Origin: Marisalimonas sp016777705
Lineage (GTDB): Bacteria > Pseudomonadota > Alphaproteobacteria > Puniceispirillales > Marisalimonadaceae
Direction of reading: 5' to 3'
DNA length: 64,000 nt
NCBI RefSeq assembly: GCF_047717795.1
Contig: NZ_CP159808.1
Coordinates: 1,612,001-1,676,000 of the forward strand
Shown: in pieces, positions 15,500 to 23,663 of the stretch
How positions within the stretch are numbered: position 1 is the first letter of the stretch
Layout: each line of letters begins with the position of its first letter
Made by a program: the position numbers and the translations under genes
Notes under the pieces: model-generated
Database searches by the model: none
What the model was told of the DNA's origin: nothing
Seen by the model: the letters and a program-made list of their open reading frames with translations, nothing else

Positions 15500-16708
15500 A
15501 TGTTGAAGTCAGTAACTATCATCGGAGGTGGACCAACCGGTTTAATGGCTGCAGATATTTTATCTCAACATAATTATTCGGTTACAGTTTTTGAACGTAA
15601 ACCGTCATTGGGTCGAAAGTTCTTATTAGCAGGACGAGGCGGCTTAAACATAACTCACTCAGAAAGCACTAATGATTTTATAAAAAAGTATGGTGTAAAT
15701 CATACAACTTTTAAATCTCTTATAAATAAATTCTCACCTCAAAACTTACGTGATTGGTGTGAAAGCTTAGGAGAAAAAACTTTCATAGGATCAAGTGGAA
15801 GAGTTTTTCCACAAAGTTTCAAGGCTTCTCCACTTTTAAGAGCTTGGCTGTCTCAACTACAAACACAAAATGTGACTTTTAAAAAAAAACATGATTGGCT
15901 TGGGTGGCAAGATAATAGACTTTTATTTAAATCGGAAAATAAAAACATTTTAATTAAGTCAGACTTTACTATTCTTGCATTAGGAGGAGCCTCTTGGCCT
16001 AATTTAGGATCTGATGGATCTTGGGTTGATATCTTGAAGAGAAATAATATTGAAATATCAGAATTACAGCCTGCAAATTGTGGTTTTTTTGTAAATTGGT
16101 CAAAAGTTTTTACTGAACGTTTTGCTGGTAATCCTCTCAAGTCAATAAAAATAAAATATAAAGAAAAAACAATTAAAGGTGAATTTATTATTACTAAAGT
16201 GGGTGTTGAGGGCGGAGCTATATACTCTTTATCTGCGTTAATACGTGATGCTATAAATATTGAAGGAAAACAGAAGGTGTTTATAGATCTCAAACCTGAT
16301 GTTAGTTTAGAAGAGATCAATAAAAGTCTATTAAATAAGCCATCAAAGTTATCTCTGACAAATTATTTACGTAAAAATATTAAGCTCTCTGATGTAGCTA
16401 TTGGATTGATTATGGAACTCAAACATAAAAAAAAGTTTAAAAATCTTAATACTCAAAACTTGGGATTTCATATTAAAAATTTTGAGTTGTTACTTGAAAA
16501 ACCTTTTTCTATTAAAAAGAGTATTTCAACAGCTGGAGGAGTAAGTTTCAAGTCTATTGATAGTGACTTCATGTTGACTAATAAACCAAACGTATATGTT
16601 GCTGGTGAAATGCTAGATTGGGAGGCTCCTACGGGTGGGTATCTTTTACAAGCTTGCATATCAAGTGGTTTTTTCGTAGCGAATAATATTTTGAAAAAAT
16701 CAAAATAA
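15500..16708 (+). CDS. HI0933/TIGR03862-type FAD flavoprotein
   Basis: A 402-residue FAD-dependent oxidoreductase. The dinucleotide motif GGGPTGLMAADIL is at the N-terminus, followed by GRKFLLAGRGGLNITHSE, typical of the HI0933/BaiN group. LALGGASWPNLGSDG mid-chain and VAGEMLDWEAPTGGYLLQACISSG at the C-terminus complete the signature. The reaction is unknown in this family; the term TIGR03862 flavoprotein fits best. It probably belongs to a two-gene transcript with ppnP, without an obvious metabolic link. Confidence 0.88.
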   Translation: MLKSVTIIGGGPTGLMAADILSQHNYSVTVFERKPSLGRKFLLAGRGGLNITHSESTNDFIKKYGVNHTTFKSLINKFSPQNLRDWCESLGEKTFIGSSGRVFPQSFKASPLLRAWLSQLQTQNVTFKKKHDWLGWQDNRLLFKSENKNILIKSDFTILALGGASWPNLGSDGSWVDILKRNNIEISELQPANCGFFVNWSKVFTERFAGNPLKSIKIKYKEKTIKGEFIITKVGVEGGAIYSLSALIRDAINIEGKQKVFIDLKPDVSLEEINKSLLNKPSKLSLTNYLRKNIKLSDVAIGLIMELKHKKKFKNLNTQNLGFHIKNFELLLEKPFSIKKSISTAGGVSFKSIDSDFMLTNKPNVYVAGEMLDWEAPTGGYLLQACISSGFFVANNILKKSK

Positions 16709-16748
16709 CTCAGAGCAAAATTAGTATATATCAGTATATTCTATTATA

Positions 16749-16970
16749 TTATTTTCTTTTTTTCCTCAATTGAATACAGGTTTTACAACCATTGCTTCCT
16801 CGTAAATGTAATCTTGGCTGTTGATAAAATTCTCCATGATCGGGGCAGATTATAACAACCTTAGAAGTAAGGCTATCGAATTCAACTTTTGAATAGTCAA
16901 AATTATTACCATGAATTTTTTTAAATTTATTGATTAATAATTCAGTAGTAATTTCATTATTTTTAGACAC
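16749..16970 (-). CDS. DUF723-like small zinc-binding protein
   Basis: A 73-residue protein holding one DUF723-like repeat: FKKIHGNNFDYSKVEF, then VVIICPDHGEFYQQP, and HLRGSNGCKTC, which supplies Cys and His for zinc. It starts at GTG 16970 behind AAGGAAAATT. DUF723 modules are known from phage proteins and from the DNA-binding parts of homing or very-short-patch-repair-like nucleases. Here no nuclease domain follows, so it may be a remnant or a stand-alone DNA-binding protein. It is near a tRNA gene, a common insertion site. Confidence 0.7.
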   Translation of the reverse strand: MSKNNEITTELLINKFKKIHGNNFDYSKVEFDSLTSKVVIICPDHGEFYQQPRLHLRGSNGCKTCIQLRKKRK

Positions 16971-17131
16971 AATTTTCCTTTTACTTTAAACAATAAAAAA
17001 ATATTACTATTTAATTTACTATTTTTAAATGAAGAATAATAATCATTGTCATAAATTATTAAACAAAAAAAAGGACATATTAATGTCGATTTGCTAAAAC
17101 TAAATAACTTGCATTTATTTAAGAGCACAAT

Positions 17132-17224
17132 ATGAATAGAAATATCAAAATAATAATAGGCACAGTAGTAATATTATATATAATTTCTGTGGGTATTCAG
17201 TTAGCAGGCATGGATATCTTTTAG
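17132..17224 (+). CDS. Tiny single-TM protein
   Basis: ATG 17132 opens a 30-codon frame ending in TAG at 17224. The product starts MNRNIKIIIG, has a hydrophobic core of about 19 residues (IIIGTVVILYIISVGIQLA), and ends GMDIF. The basic N-terminus suggests it faces the cytoplasm. An AAGAG site precedes the ATG. It is alone in a spacer between a DUF723 remnant and tRNA-Met. No family is recognised, and an accidental ORF cannot be excluded. Confidence 0.4.
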   Translation: MNRNIKIIIGTVVILYIISVGIQLAGMDIF

Positions 17225-17333
17225 AACAAAGTTCGCTTTTAAGAATTATTAATCAAAACACGCATATTAAGTGAATATTATTACACAAAAAAACTAGTAC
17301 AAAACTGAAAATTTTGATTTTTATTGAATTTAT

Positions 17334-17410
17334 TGGTAGCGGAGGAGGGACTTGAACCCCCGACACCCGGATTATGATTCCGGTGCTCTAACCAGCTGAG
17401 CTACTCCGCC
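17334..17410 (-). tRNA. tRNA-Met (CAU), elongator type
   Basis: The 77-nt minus-strand sequence runs from GGCGGAGTAGCTCAGCTGG (17410) to CTCCGCTACCA (17334). The acceptor stem pairs GGCGGAG with CTCCGCT (a G-U first pair), and the anticodon arm is CCGGA-ATCATAA-TCCGG with anticodon CAT. The T-loop GGTTCAAGTC is standard and the 3' CCA is encoded. The body matches alphaproteobacterial elongator tRNA-Met, lacking the C1-A72 mismatch and the three G-C pairs of an initiator. A tRNA-Ile2 with lysidine would also show CAT, but the body favours Met. Confidence 0.95.
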
Positions 17411-17478
17411 TAAATACTTAAGATGTTATTAGATATAATTTATTTTCTAGTCAAGTAATTACAGTTTAAAATGAGAAT

Positions 17479-18147
17479 TCATAATAAAATATTCTTGTTT
17501 AAATTATTATCTTTTATAAATGCTTTAATTCTAGGATATTTGTTATATTGCTGGTTATTAGTTTTGTTTTTTCCTGAAAATCTTAATTTTTCTATGATTC
17601 CTATGGTATCCATAATTTTTTTGTATTGCATTTGATTGTCTAAAATTTCAATCTCAATTTTATTTACACTTAACTGATTATTTTTCATTTCATAAACTGG
17701 TTTATTGCTTTTCCAATTTATCAAGCTTGGTATAATGCCATTTTCAATTAATTCTTTATTAAAAAAATTACTTTCTAAGCTTGGCATTGCAAAGTTCCAT
17801 TTATAATTTCCACGAGAAGCCTCAATTGGAGTACAAAAATGTTTGAGTATTTCTTTATCCTTAGTTTCAATCACATAACCAATCATTTGAGGTGAATATT
17901 CTAACTTTTTTTGTAATATAGGATTATCTAAGTTGAACCATCTATTTTGATTAGGAGACTTTGAAGAAGGATCTATAGCAATGACTTCTAAATAAACATC
18001 TTTATCTACTTTGACCACTCTATTATGGGTTCCCATAAAATCATGATAACCCACTTCACTCAACTTTATACCTAACTTTTTTTCTATAAAGTTGGTACCC
18101 TCTTCTAGAGACCTTGCACCAAAAACTATATGATCTAGTTTATGCAT
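17479..18147 (-). CDS. VOC-family (glyoxalase-like) protein
   Basis: A 222-residue protein whose N-terminal half is a glyoxalase/VOC module: KLDHIVFGARSLEEGTNFIEKKLG, GYHDFMGTHNRVVKVDKDVYLEVI. This layout (Glyoxalase_3 type) holds a metal or small-molecule site in related proteins. The C-terminal half is basic and less conserved. The function is unknown. The ATG directly abuts the mnmA stop, so it is the last gene of the cysE-mnmA operon. Confidence 0.78.
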   Translation of the reverse strand: MHKLDHIVFGARSLEEGTNFIEKKLGIKLSEVGYHDFMGTHNRVVKVDKDVYLEVIAIDPSSKSPNQNRWFNLDNPILQKKLEYSPQMIGYVIETKDKEILKHFCTPIEASRGNYKWNFAMPSLESNFFNKELIENGIIPSLINWKSNKPVYEMKNNQLSVNKIEIEILDNQMQYKKIMDTIGIIEKLRFSGKNKTNNQQYNKYPRIKAFIKDNNLNKNILL

Positions 18148-19329
18148 CTAGTGTTGAGCTAGGCTTGCCATATTAGGAGCTTCAGAAATCCAACCACCCC
18201 CAAGAACATGTGAATATTCTTCAGTATTGTAAAAGACAGCTGCTTGTCCTGTTGAAACTCCAAATTGAGGTTCATCAAAATATAAATTAGATAGTCCTGT
18301 TTTAAAATTTACTACAACTTCTGCATCAACAGGTTTTGAAGAATTCCTTAATTTTACTAAAACCCTAAATTTTGATTTTTTTGGTTGATCTATTATCCAA
18401 TTACATTCTGTTATCTTAATTTTTTTGCATGCCAATAATTTCCTTGGGCCAACAATTACATTATTATTTTTACTATCAAGGGCAATAACGTATAACACAG
18501 TCTCTTCGTCTGCAATACCTTTCCTGCCTCCTATTCCAATACCTTTTCTCTGGCCAATGGTATAATCAATTATACCGTTATGTTTACCTAGGACTTTTCC
18601 TTCAACATCAACTATATTTCCAACATCAATACTTCCTGGCCTTAATTTCCTTACTATATCTGCATAGTTTCCTTCAGGAACAAAACAAATGTCTTGGCTG
18701 TCAGGTTTTTCAGAAACATTTAATTTATGTTTCCTGGCAACAGACCTAGTTTCTTCCTTTGTAAGCGAACCTAGCGGAAATCTCAAAAAATCTAATTGCT
18801 TTTTTGTTGTTGCAAATAAAAAATACGACTGGTCTTTTAAATCATCAATTCCTTTATATAAGCTTGGCATTCCTAATTTATTTTTTCTTCTGATATAATG
18901 ACCTGTTGCCATAGCACTTGCACCTAGTCTCTTAGCCCTTTCAAACATATCAGTAAATTTAACTGTTTGATTACATCTTACACAAGGTATAGGTGTTTCA
19001 CCTCTTAAATAAGAATCTGCAAAATCTTCCATCACTTTATCTTGAAAAAGATTTTCATAATTTAAAACATAATGGGGGATTTTTAATTTATCAGCAACTA
19101 ATCTAGCATCATTTATGTCAGAGCCGGCACAACAAGCTCCTTTTTTTTTAAGAGCTTTACCATGATCATATAATTGCATAGTTAAGCCAACAACATCAAA
19201 GCCAGCTTCAACAAGTAAAGCTGCTGTAACAGATGAATCTACACCACCAGACATAGCAACAACTATTCTATGGTCGGCAGGATTTCCCTCTAAATCCATA
19301 TCTTTTATAACTTGTTTAAGGTTAAACAT
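18148..19329 (-). CDS. mnmA: tRNA-specific 2-thiouridylase MnmA
   Basis: MnmA adds sulfur at C2 of the wobble uridine of tRNA-Lys, -Glu and -Gln, using ATP and a persulfide. The 393-residue protein has the PP-loop SGGVDSS at residues 27-33, the catalytic Cys pair in IPCVRCNQTVKF and DSQDICFVPEG, and YTIGQRKGIGIGG before the C-terminal barrel. Length is slightly above the usual 360-390. It is the fourth gene after cysE, a cysteine desulfurase and a ferredoxin, all of which plausibly feed sulfur or electrons to it or to Fe-S assembly. Confidence 0.95.
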   Translation of the reverse strand: MFNLKQVIKDMDLEGNPADHRIVVAMSGGVDSSVTAALLVEAGFDVVGLTMQLYDHGKALKKKGACCAGSDINDARLVADKLKIPHYVLNYENLFQDKVMEDFADSYLRGETPIPCVRCNQTVKFTDMFERAKRLGASAMATGHYIRRKNKLGMPSLYKGIDDLKDQSYFLFATTKKQLDFLRFPLGSLTKEETRSVARKHKLNVSEKPDSQDICFVPEGNYADIVRKLRPGSIDVGNIVDVEGKVLGKHNGIIDYTIGQRKGIGIGGRKGIADEETVLYVIALDSKNNNVIVGPRKLLACKKIKITECNWIIDQPKKSKFRVLVKLRNSSKPVDAEVVVNFKTGLSNLYFDEPQFGVSTGQAAVFYNTEEYSHVLGGGWISEAPNMASLAQH

Positions 19330-19334
19330 AGATT

Positions 19335-19658
19335 TTACTCTTCAGGAATGGAAATTCGTAAGCCATCTAATTCATCGTTGATTTCTATTTGACACCCAAG
19401 ACGTGAAGTTGGGGTTAAGCCAACTGCTAAATCCAACATATCTTCTTCGTCTGGGTTTGGTTTACCTACAATTGGAAACCAGTCTTTATCTATAACCACG
19501 TGGCAAGTACAACACGATATTGAACCACCACAAGTACCTTCAATTCCTAAATCATTATCTCTAGCAACTTCCATAATAGATAAACCATTTTCAGCATCTA
19601 TAGATTTTTCATTTCCATCTGGCTGAATAAATACTAACTTTGGCAAAGCTAACTCCAT
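19335..19658 (-). CDS. 2Fe-2S ferredoxin (adrenodoxin/ISC type)
   Basis: A 107-residue electron carrier with ligands C43, C49, C52 and C89 in CGGSISCCTCHV and RLGCQIEI, the adrenodoxin or Isc-Fdx spacing. It carries electrons for Fe-S assembly or a reductase. Its 5-bp gap to mnmA and its place beside a cysteine desulfurase suggest a role in sulfur-transfer chemistry. In many alphaproteobacteria a homologous ferredoxin gene also lies near iscS-like genes. No reductase gene is nearby. Confidence 0.93.
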   Translation of the reverse strand: MELALPKLVFIQPDGNEKSIDAENGLSIMEVARDNDLGIEGTCGGSISCCTCHVVIDKDWFPIVGKPNPDEEDMLDLAVGLTPTSRLGCQIEINDELDGLRISIPEE

Positions 19659-19677
19659 AAAATATATTTCGTTCTAA

Positions 19678-20805
19678 CTAAATGTTAGACCAACATTGCG
19701 CCAATCTATCTAATTCTTTCGTAGTAATCAAGTTGTCTGATGCTAAAATAATGTCATTTGGTGGCAACGATAATCTAATTGAGTTAGAGGCAAGAGAATC
19801 ATATCCCATTGCTTTAAGCACATGGCTTTGACTGATTTTCCCAGAACTACATGCTGAACCAGAACTTACAGAAAAAGAATTAATATCTAATTTCATTAAC
19901 GCTAAATCTCCTGGTATATCAGGTGAGGCTATCAATAAAGTATTATTAACTCTTTCAACGTCATTACCAAAAACAATTGTCTGTGGGCTCACTAGTTTAA
20001 TTTTATCACTTAAATAATTTCTAAGAAATTTAACTTTTTCATTACTATGCTCGGACATTGCTCTAAACATAGCAGCAGCTTCACCAAATCCTAGTATTCC
20101 AATAATGTTTTCAGTTCCAGCTCTCATTCCTTTTTCTTGTCCACCTCCCAAAAGTTGAGGGTTTAAATTAAAATTTTTATTATTAACTAAAGCTCCTATC
20201 CCAGAAGGAGCACCAATTTTATGTCCTGATAATGTTAAAAAATCTAAATCTACTTTTTCTAAGTCTACTTTAATTTTACCTAAAGCTTGGGCAGCATCAC
20301 AATGAACTAAACAACCATATTTTTTTGATAATTTTACAACATCTTCAATTGGCTGTATGACACCAGTTTCATTATTTACCCACATAACTGAAATCAGTAT
20401 ATTTTTTTTAATTTTAGTATTTTTTTTTAATAATATTTCTAAATAGTCTAAATCAATAACTCCATCTTTATCTACAGGAATAATTTGATCACTTTTTGAA
20501 GAGATTAAAACTGCTAAATGTTCAATTGAGCTTACAATAATAGTATCAAAATTACTAAAAAGTAAATTAATAGACTCTGTTGCTGAACTTGTAAAAATTA
20601 TATTTTCATTTTTTGTATTGATCAGTTTGGCAATATTTTCTCTTGCACGCTCAATGACATTTTTACCTTTTCTTCCATAAAAATGAACTGATGATGCATT
20701 AACTGGACCCCATTCCATGAAATCTAACATAGATTTTTTTATTTTACTGAGTATTGGAACAGTAGCATTATAATCTAGATAAGTTGATGTATTTGAGTTA
20801 ATCAT
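19678..20805 (-). CDS. Cysteine desulfurase (NifS/IscS type)
   Basis: This PLP enzyme takes sulfur from cysteine, leaving alanine and a protein persulfide. In its 375 residues, YLDYNATVPIL opens the chain, HCDAAQALGK binds the cofactor, Lys196 (SGHKIGAP) forms the Schiff base and Cys319 (SVSSGSACSSG) is the active-site thiol on the loop typical of group I desulfurases. It lies between cysE, which makes its substrate precursor O-acetylserine, and the ferredoxin and mnmA genes. It may supply MnmA. No iscU, iscA or hscAB gene is in the window, so general Fe-S assembly cannot be assigned. Confidence 0.93.
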   Translation of the reverse strand: MINSNTSTYLDYNATVPILSKIKKSMLDFMEWGPVNASSVHFYGRKGKNVIERARENIAKLINTKNENIIFTSSATESINLLFSNFDTIIVSSIEHLAVLISSKSDQIIPVDKDGVIDLDYLEILLKKNTKIKKNILISVMWVNNETGVIQPIEDVVKLSKKYGCLVHCDAAQALGKIKVDLEKVDLDFLTLSGHKIGAPSGIGALVNNKNFNLNPQLLGGGQEKGMRAGTENIIGILGFGEAAAMFRAMSEHSNEKVKFLRNYLSDKIKLVSPQTIVFGNDVERVNNTLLIASPDIPGDLALMKLDINSFSVSSGSACSSGKISQSHVLKAMGYDSLASNSIRLSLPPNDIILASDNLITTKELDRLAQCWSNI

Positions 20806-20833
20806 TTATTTAGTGGCTTGATGAAATTTGTTA

Positions 20834-21517
20834 CTATGTAATTTTCTTTTTATTGACTGTTTCAATTTTTTTAATCTTTTTTTCTAAAGTTTCTACTTTT
20901 TTAATAAGTAAGTTAAGAGTTTTTTCTCTTGGATCTACTTCATTTTTAGAAATAGCATATGCTTCAAACTTAATTGGTGAAGAAGATTTTGTAAATTCTC
21001 TTGCTGGAATTCCCGCGACAGTGACATCTGGGGGAACATCTTTGGAAACAACAGAATTAGCTCCAACTCTAGCGTTATCTCCTACATTTATAGGTCCTAA
21101 TATTTGAGCTCCTGAACCTATGATAACATTATTACCAATTGTTGGATGTCTCTTTTGATTTCTCTGCAAATCACTCTCTACTGAGGGCATGATACCACCT
21201 AAGGTAACATCTTGGTAAATAGTTACATTTTCTCCTATTTCTGCTGTTTCACCAATGACTATACCGAAGCCATGGTCCATAAAAAAATTAGAGCCTATTT
21301 TGGCAGCTGGATGGATTTCTATACCTGTGAAAATTCTGGCTAAATGCATAATTAATCTAGATATGAATTTTAAGTTATATCTCCAAAAAATATTGGCTAT
21401 CTTATAAAATACCATTACATGAAAAGATGGGTATAGGAAGATGACGCCTAGTCTACCTCCTGCGGCTGGATCCCTTTCAATAATAGAGTCAATTTCTTGA
21501 ATAATATTTTTAAACAT
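20834..21517 (-). CDS. cysE: Serine O-acetyltransferase CysE (EpsC/SrpH type)
   Basis: Forms O-acetylserine from serine and acetyl-CoA, the first committed step of cysteine synthesis. The 227-residue protein has an N-terminal helix cap (DPAAGGRLGVIFLYP), the left-handed beta-helix with HPAAKIG and MDHGFGIVIGETAEIG, the DVTLGG loop, and GSGAQILGPINVGDNARVGANSVV. The short N-terminus is of the non-complexing EpsC class. It is the first gene of the operon with cysteine desulfurase, ferredoxin, mnmA and the VOC gene, and has a strong promoter-like element 28 bp upstream. Confidence 0.95.
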   Translation of the reverse strand: MFKNIIQEIDSIIERDPAAGGRLGVIFLYPSFHVMVFYKIANIFWRYNLKFISRLIMHLARIFTGIEIHPAAKIGSNFFMDHGFGIVIGETAEIGENVTIYQDVTLGGIMPSVESDLQRNQKRHPTIGNNVIIGSGAQILGPINVGDNARVGANSVVSKDVPPDVTVAGIPAREFTKSSSPIKFEAYAISKNEVDPREKTLNLLIKKVETLEKKIKKIETVNKKKIT

Positions 21518-21544
21518 TTTTTAAAAAAACCTATTTTTCATTCA

Positions 21545-21573
21545 TATATCATGTTTTTTAGAATAACTGTCAA
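21545..21573 (-). promoter_or_regulatory. Predicted promoter of the cysE operon
   Basis: TTGACA at 21573-21568 and GATATA at 21550-21545, exactly 17 nt apart, lead into cysE (ATG at 21517). The -35 is a perfect consensus. No regulatory palindrome is obvious next to it. Confidence 0.6.
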
Positions 21574-21613
21574 AATTTAACAGATAATTTTTTTTACCAA
21601 ACCCAATTATATT

Positions 21614-21642
21614 TTGACAGATTTGCGTAATGTTACTATTCG
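21614..21642 (+). promoter_or_regulatory. Possible promoter of the hydrolase-tyrS unit
   Basis: TTGACA at 21614-21619 is followed after 17 nt by TATTCG (21637-21642), a poor -10 box. It faces the hydrolase gene (ATG 21740). The distance leaves about 90 bp of leader. The perfect -35 makes this worth recording, but the -10 is weak. Confidence 0.3.
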
Positions 21643-21739
21643 ATTCAATATAAACAAATAAATTATACTGTTTTAATTTTATAGCTTAAATATTTTATGT
21701 TATAAACATTTAGTTTTTTAAATTTACTGGAGATAATTA

Positions 21740-22399
21740 ATGCCAGAAGTGATTCTAAACGGTCCACACGGTAGGATTGAGTGCAGATACCATCCGGGAT
21801 TGTCATCTGATTGTCCTGTAGCACTTATTTTACACCCTGAACCTAACCAAGGTGGAAGCATGAACAATAAGGTTTCATATGGCATGTATCATGAATTTAG
21901 AAATAGAGGCTTTGCAGTCTTGCGTTTTAACTTCAGAGGAGTTGGCCGCAGTGAAGGTGTTTATGAGGGTGGAGAAGGTGAGTTAGCTGACGCAGCTGCC
22001 GTTTTAGATTGGCTACAATCTCAAAACATTCATTCTAGATACACCTTTATAGCAGGGTTTTCGTTTGGTTCATGGATTGGAATGCAATTAATGATGAGAC
22101 GCCCTGAAATAATTGGTTTTATCTCAGTATCTCCACCAGCAGATAAATTTGATTTTTCTTTTCTTGCTCCCTGCCCTGCATCAGGTTTAATCATTCACGG
22201 AGAAGATAATAAAAGAGTTCCAAGCGAAGTTATCCAAAAAATCGTAGATAAGATATCTATTCAAAAAGGAATAAAAATAGAAGTTGAATTTATCAAAGAT
22301 GCTAATCACATGTTCTCAAATCACAATGAAGAGTTAATAGGTTCTATTAGAAAATATTTAAATAATGTTCTTGATTCATCTGAATATAAAGAAACCTAA
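21740..22399 (+). CDS. Alpha/beta hydrolase (serine hydrolase)
   Basis: A 219-residue protein with the alpha/beta-hydrolase core: HPEPNQGGSMNNKV after the first strands, NFRGVGRSEG, GFSFGSWIGM as the nucleophile elbow (Ser in GFSFG), and DANHMFSNH with the catalytic His. It is a conserved alphaproteobacterial family with unknown substrate. GGAG precedes its ATG. It lies 22 bp before tyrS, so the two are probably one transcript without an obvious functional link. Confidence 0.85.
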   Translation: MPEVILNGPHGRIECRYHPGLSSDCPVALILHPEPNQGGSMNNKVSYGMYHEFRNRGFAVLRFNFRGVGRSEGVYEGGEGELADAAAVLDWLQSQNIHSRYTFIAGFSFGSWIGMQLMMRRPEIIGFISVSPPADKFDFSFLAPCPASGLIIHGEDNKRVPSEVIQKIVDKISIQKGIKIEVEFIKDANHMFSNHNEELIGSIRKYLNNVLDSSEYKET

Positions 22400-22421
22400 A
22401 GATTCTTACACGAGATAGATA

Positions 22422-23663
22422 ATGAATATACCCGTAAAATCTGAATTTCTTAAGATTATGATTGAGAGAGGATTTGTTCATCAAATTACTGATTTACAAA
22501 ATCTAGACCTTCAAACCTGTAACACTCAGCTTTCAGGATATATTGGCTTTGATTGTACAGCATCCTCTTTACATGTTGGCTCACTAATTCAAATCATGAT
22601 GTTAAGATGGTTTCAGAAAACTGGAAACAAGCCTATTGTGTTAATGGGTGGCGGAACTACAAAAATTGGCGACCCATCAGGTAAGGATTCTGCTAGACCA
22701 GTTCTTTCAATTGAGAAAATTGAAGAAAACCAAGTAAGTATAAAGAGTATTTTTAAGAAATTTTTAAAATTTGGAAATAACAGTAATGATGCCATTATGG
22801 TAGACAACTCCTCTTGGTTAGAAAATATAAATTATATTTCATTCTTACGTGATTTTGGATCTTCATTTTCAATTAATAAATTAATTAATTTAGAAAGCGT
22901 AAAGCTCAGACTAGAAAGAGAACAAAATCTGTCATTTTTAGAATTTAATTATTCGTTACTACAAGCATATGATTTTTTACAATTAAATAAACACTATGGT
23001 TGTTCTCTTCAAATGGGTGGTTCAGATCAATGGGGAAATATTGTAACAGGTTTAGAACTAATTAGAAAAAAAACATCTAAACAAGCTTTCGGTTTAACTT
23101 CGCCTTTATTAACAACTAGTAGCGGTTCAAAAATGGGGAAAAGTGCAAATGGTGCTGTTTGGCTTAACGAAAATGAATTATCAAATTGGGATTTCTGGCA
23201 ATATTGGAGAAATACTGAAGATCCAGATGTAATAAAATTTTTAAGGTTATTTACTGAACTACCATTAACTGAAATTAGTAAACTAGAAAAATTAAAAGGC
23301 GCTGAAATAAACGAGGCTAAGATTATTTTAGCTAACGAAGTAACTAAGTTGTGTAGGAGTGAAGAAGAAGCACTTCGTATTTCAAATGGTGCAGCAAATA
23401 CATTTAATAATGTAATGACTGATAACGCATTACCAAGTGAAATAATTAGTAATTTAGAAATTAAATTTATAGAAGCACTAAGAATATTAAAATTTGTAAA
23501 TTCTAATGGAGAAGCACGAAGATTAATAAAAGGGAACGGTGCTAAAATAAATGACATAGTAATTAATGACGAAAATTATAGTTTATCCAAAGAAGATTTT
23601 AACAACGGTCATGTAAAAATATCTTCAGGTAAGAAAAAACATGGACTATTGATAAAAAAATAA
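22422..23663 (+). CDS. tyrS: Tyrosyl-tRNA synthetase
   Basis: Charges tRNA-Tyr with tyrosine. The 413-residue class I synthetase has the HIGH-type HVGS at residues 51-54 (FDCTASSLHVGSLIQ), GDPSGKD, MGGSDQWGNIVTG for tRNA/tyrosine recognition, and the KMSKS-type KMGKS near residue 238. A C-terminal S4 domain ends the chain (GEARRLIKGNGAKIND). The length fits the bacterial family. Its stop abuts the stop of the AsmA-like gene with no gap. Confidence 0.97.
   Translation: MNIPVKSEFLKIMIERGFVHQITDLQNLDLQTCNTQLSGYIGFDCTASSLHVGSLIQIMMLRWFQKTGNKPIVLMGGGTTKIGDPSGKDSARPVLSIEKIEENQVSIKSIFKKFLKFGNNSNDAIMVDNSSWLENINYISFLRDFGSSFSINKLINLESVKLRLEREQNLSFLEFNYSLLQAYDFLQLNKHYGCSLQMGGSDQWGNIVTGLELIRKKTSKQAFGLTSPLLTTSSGSKMGKSANGAVWLNENELSNWDFWQYWRNTEDPDVIKFLRLFTELPLTEISKLEKLKGAEINEAKIILANEVTKLCRSEEEALRISNGAANTFNNVMTDNALPSEIISNLEIKFIEALRILKFVNSNGEARRLIKGNGAKINDIVINDENYSLSKEDFNNGHVKISSGKKKHGLLIKK

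Noticed and set aside
16934..17128. 64-residue minus-strand frame beside the DUF723 gene
   Set aside because: Lys/Phe/Ser-rich, overlaps the DUF723 start and has no family motif; likely random open frame in AT-rich spacer.
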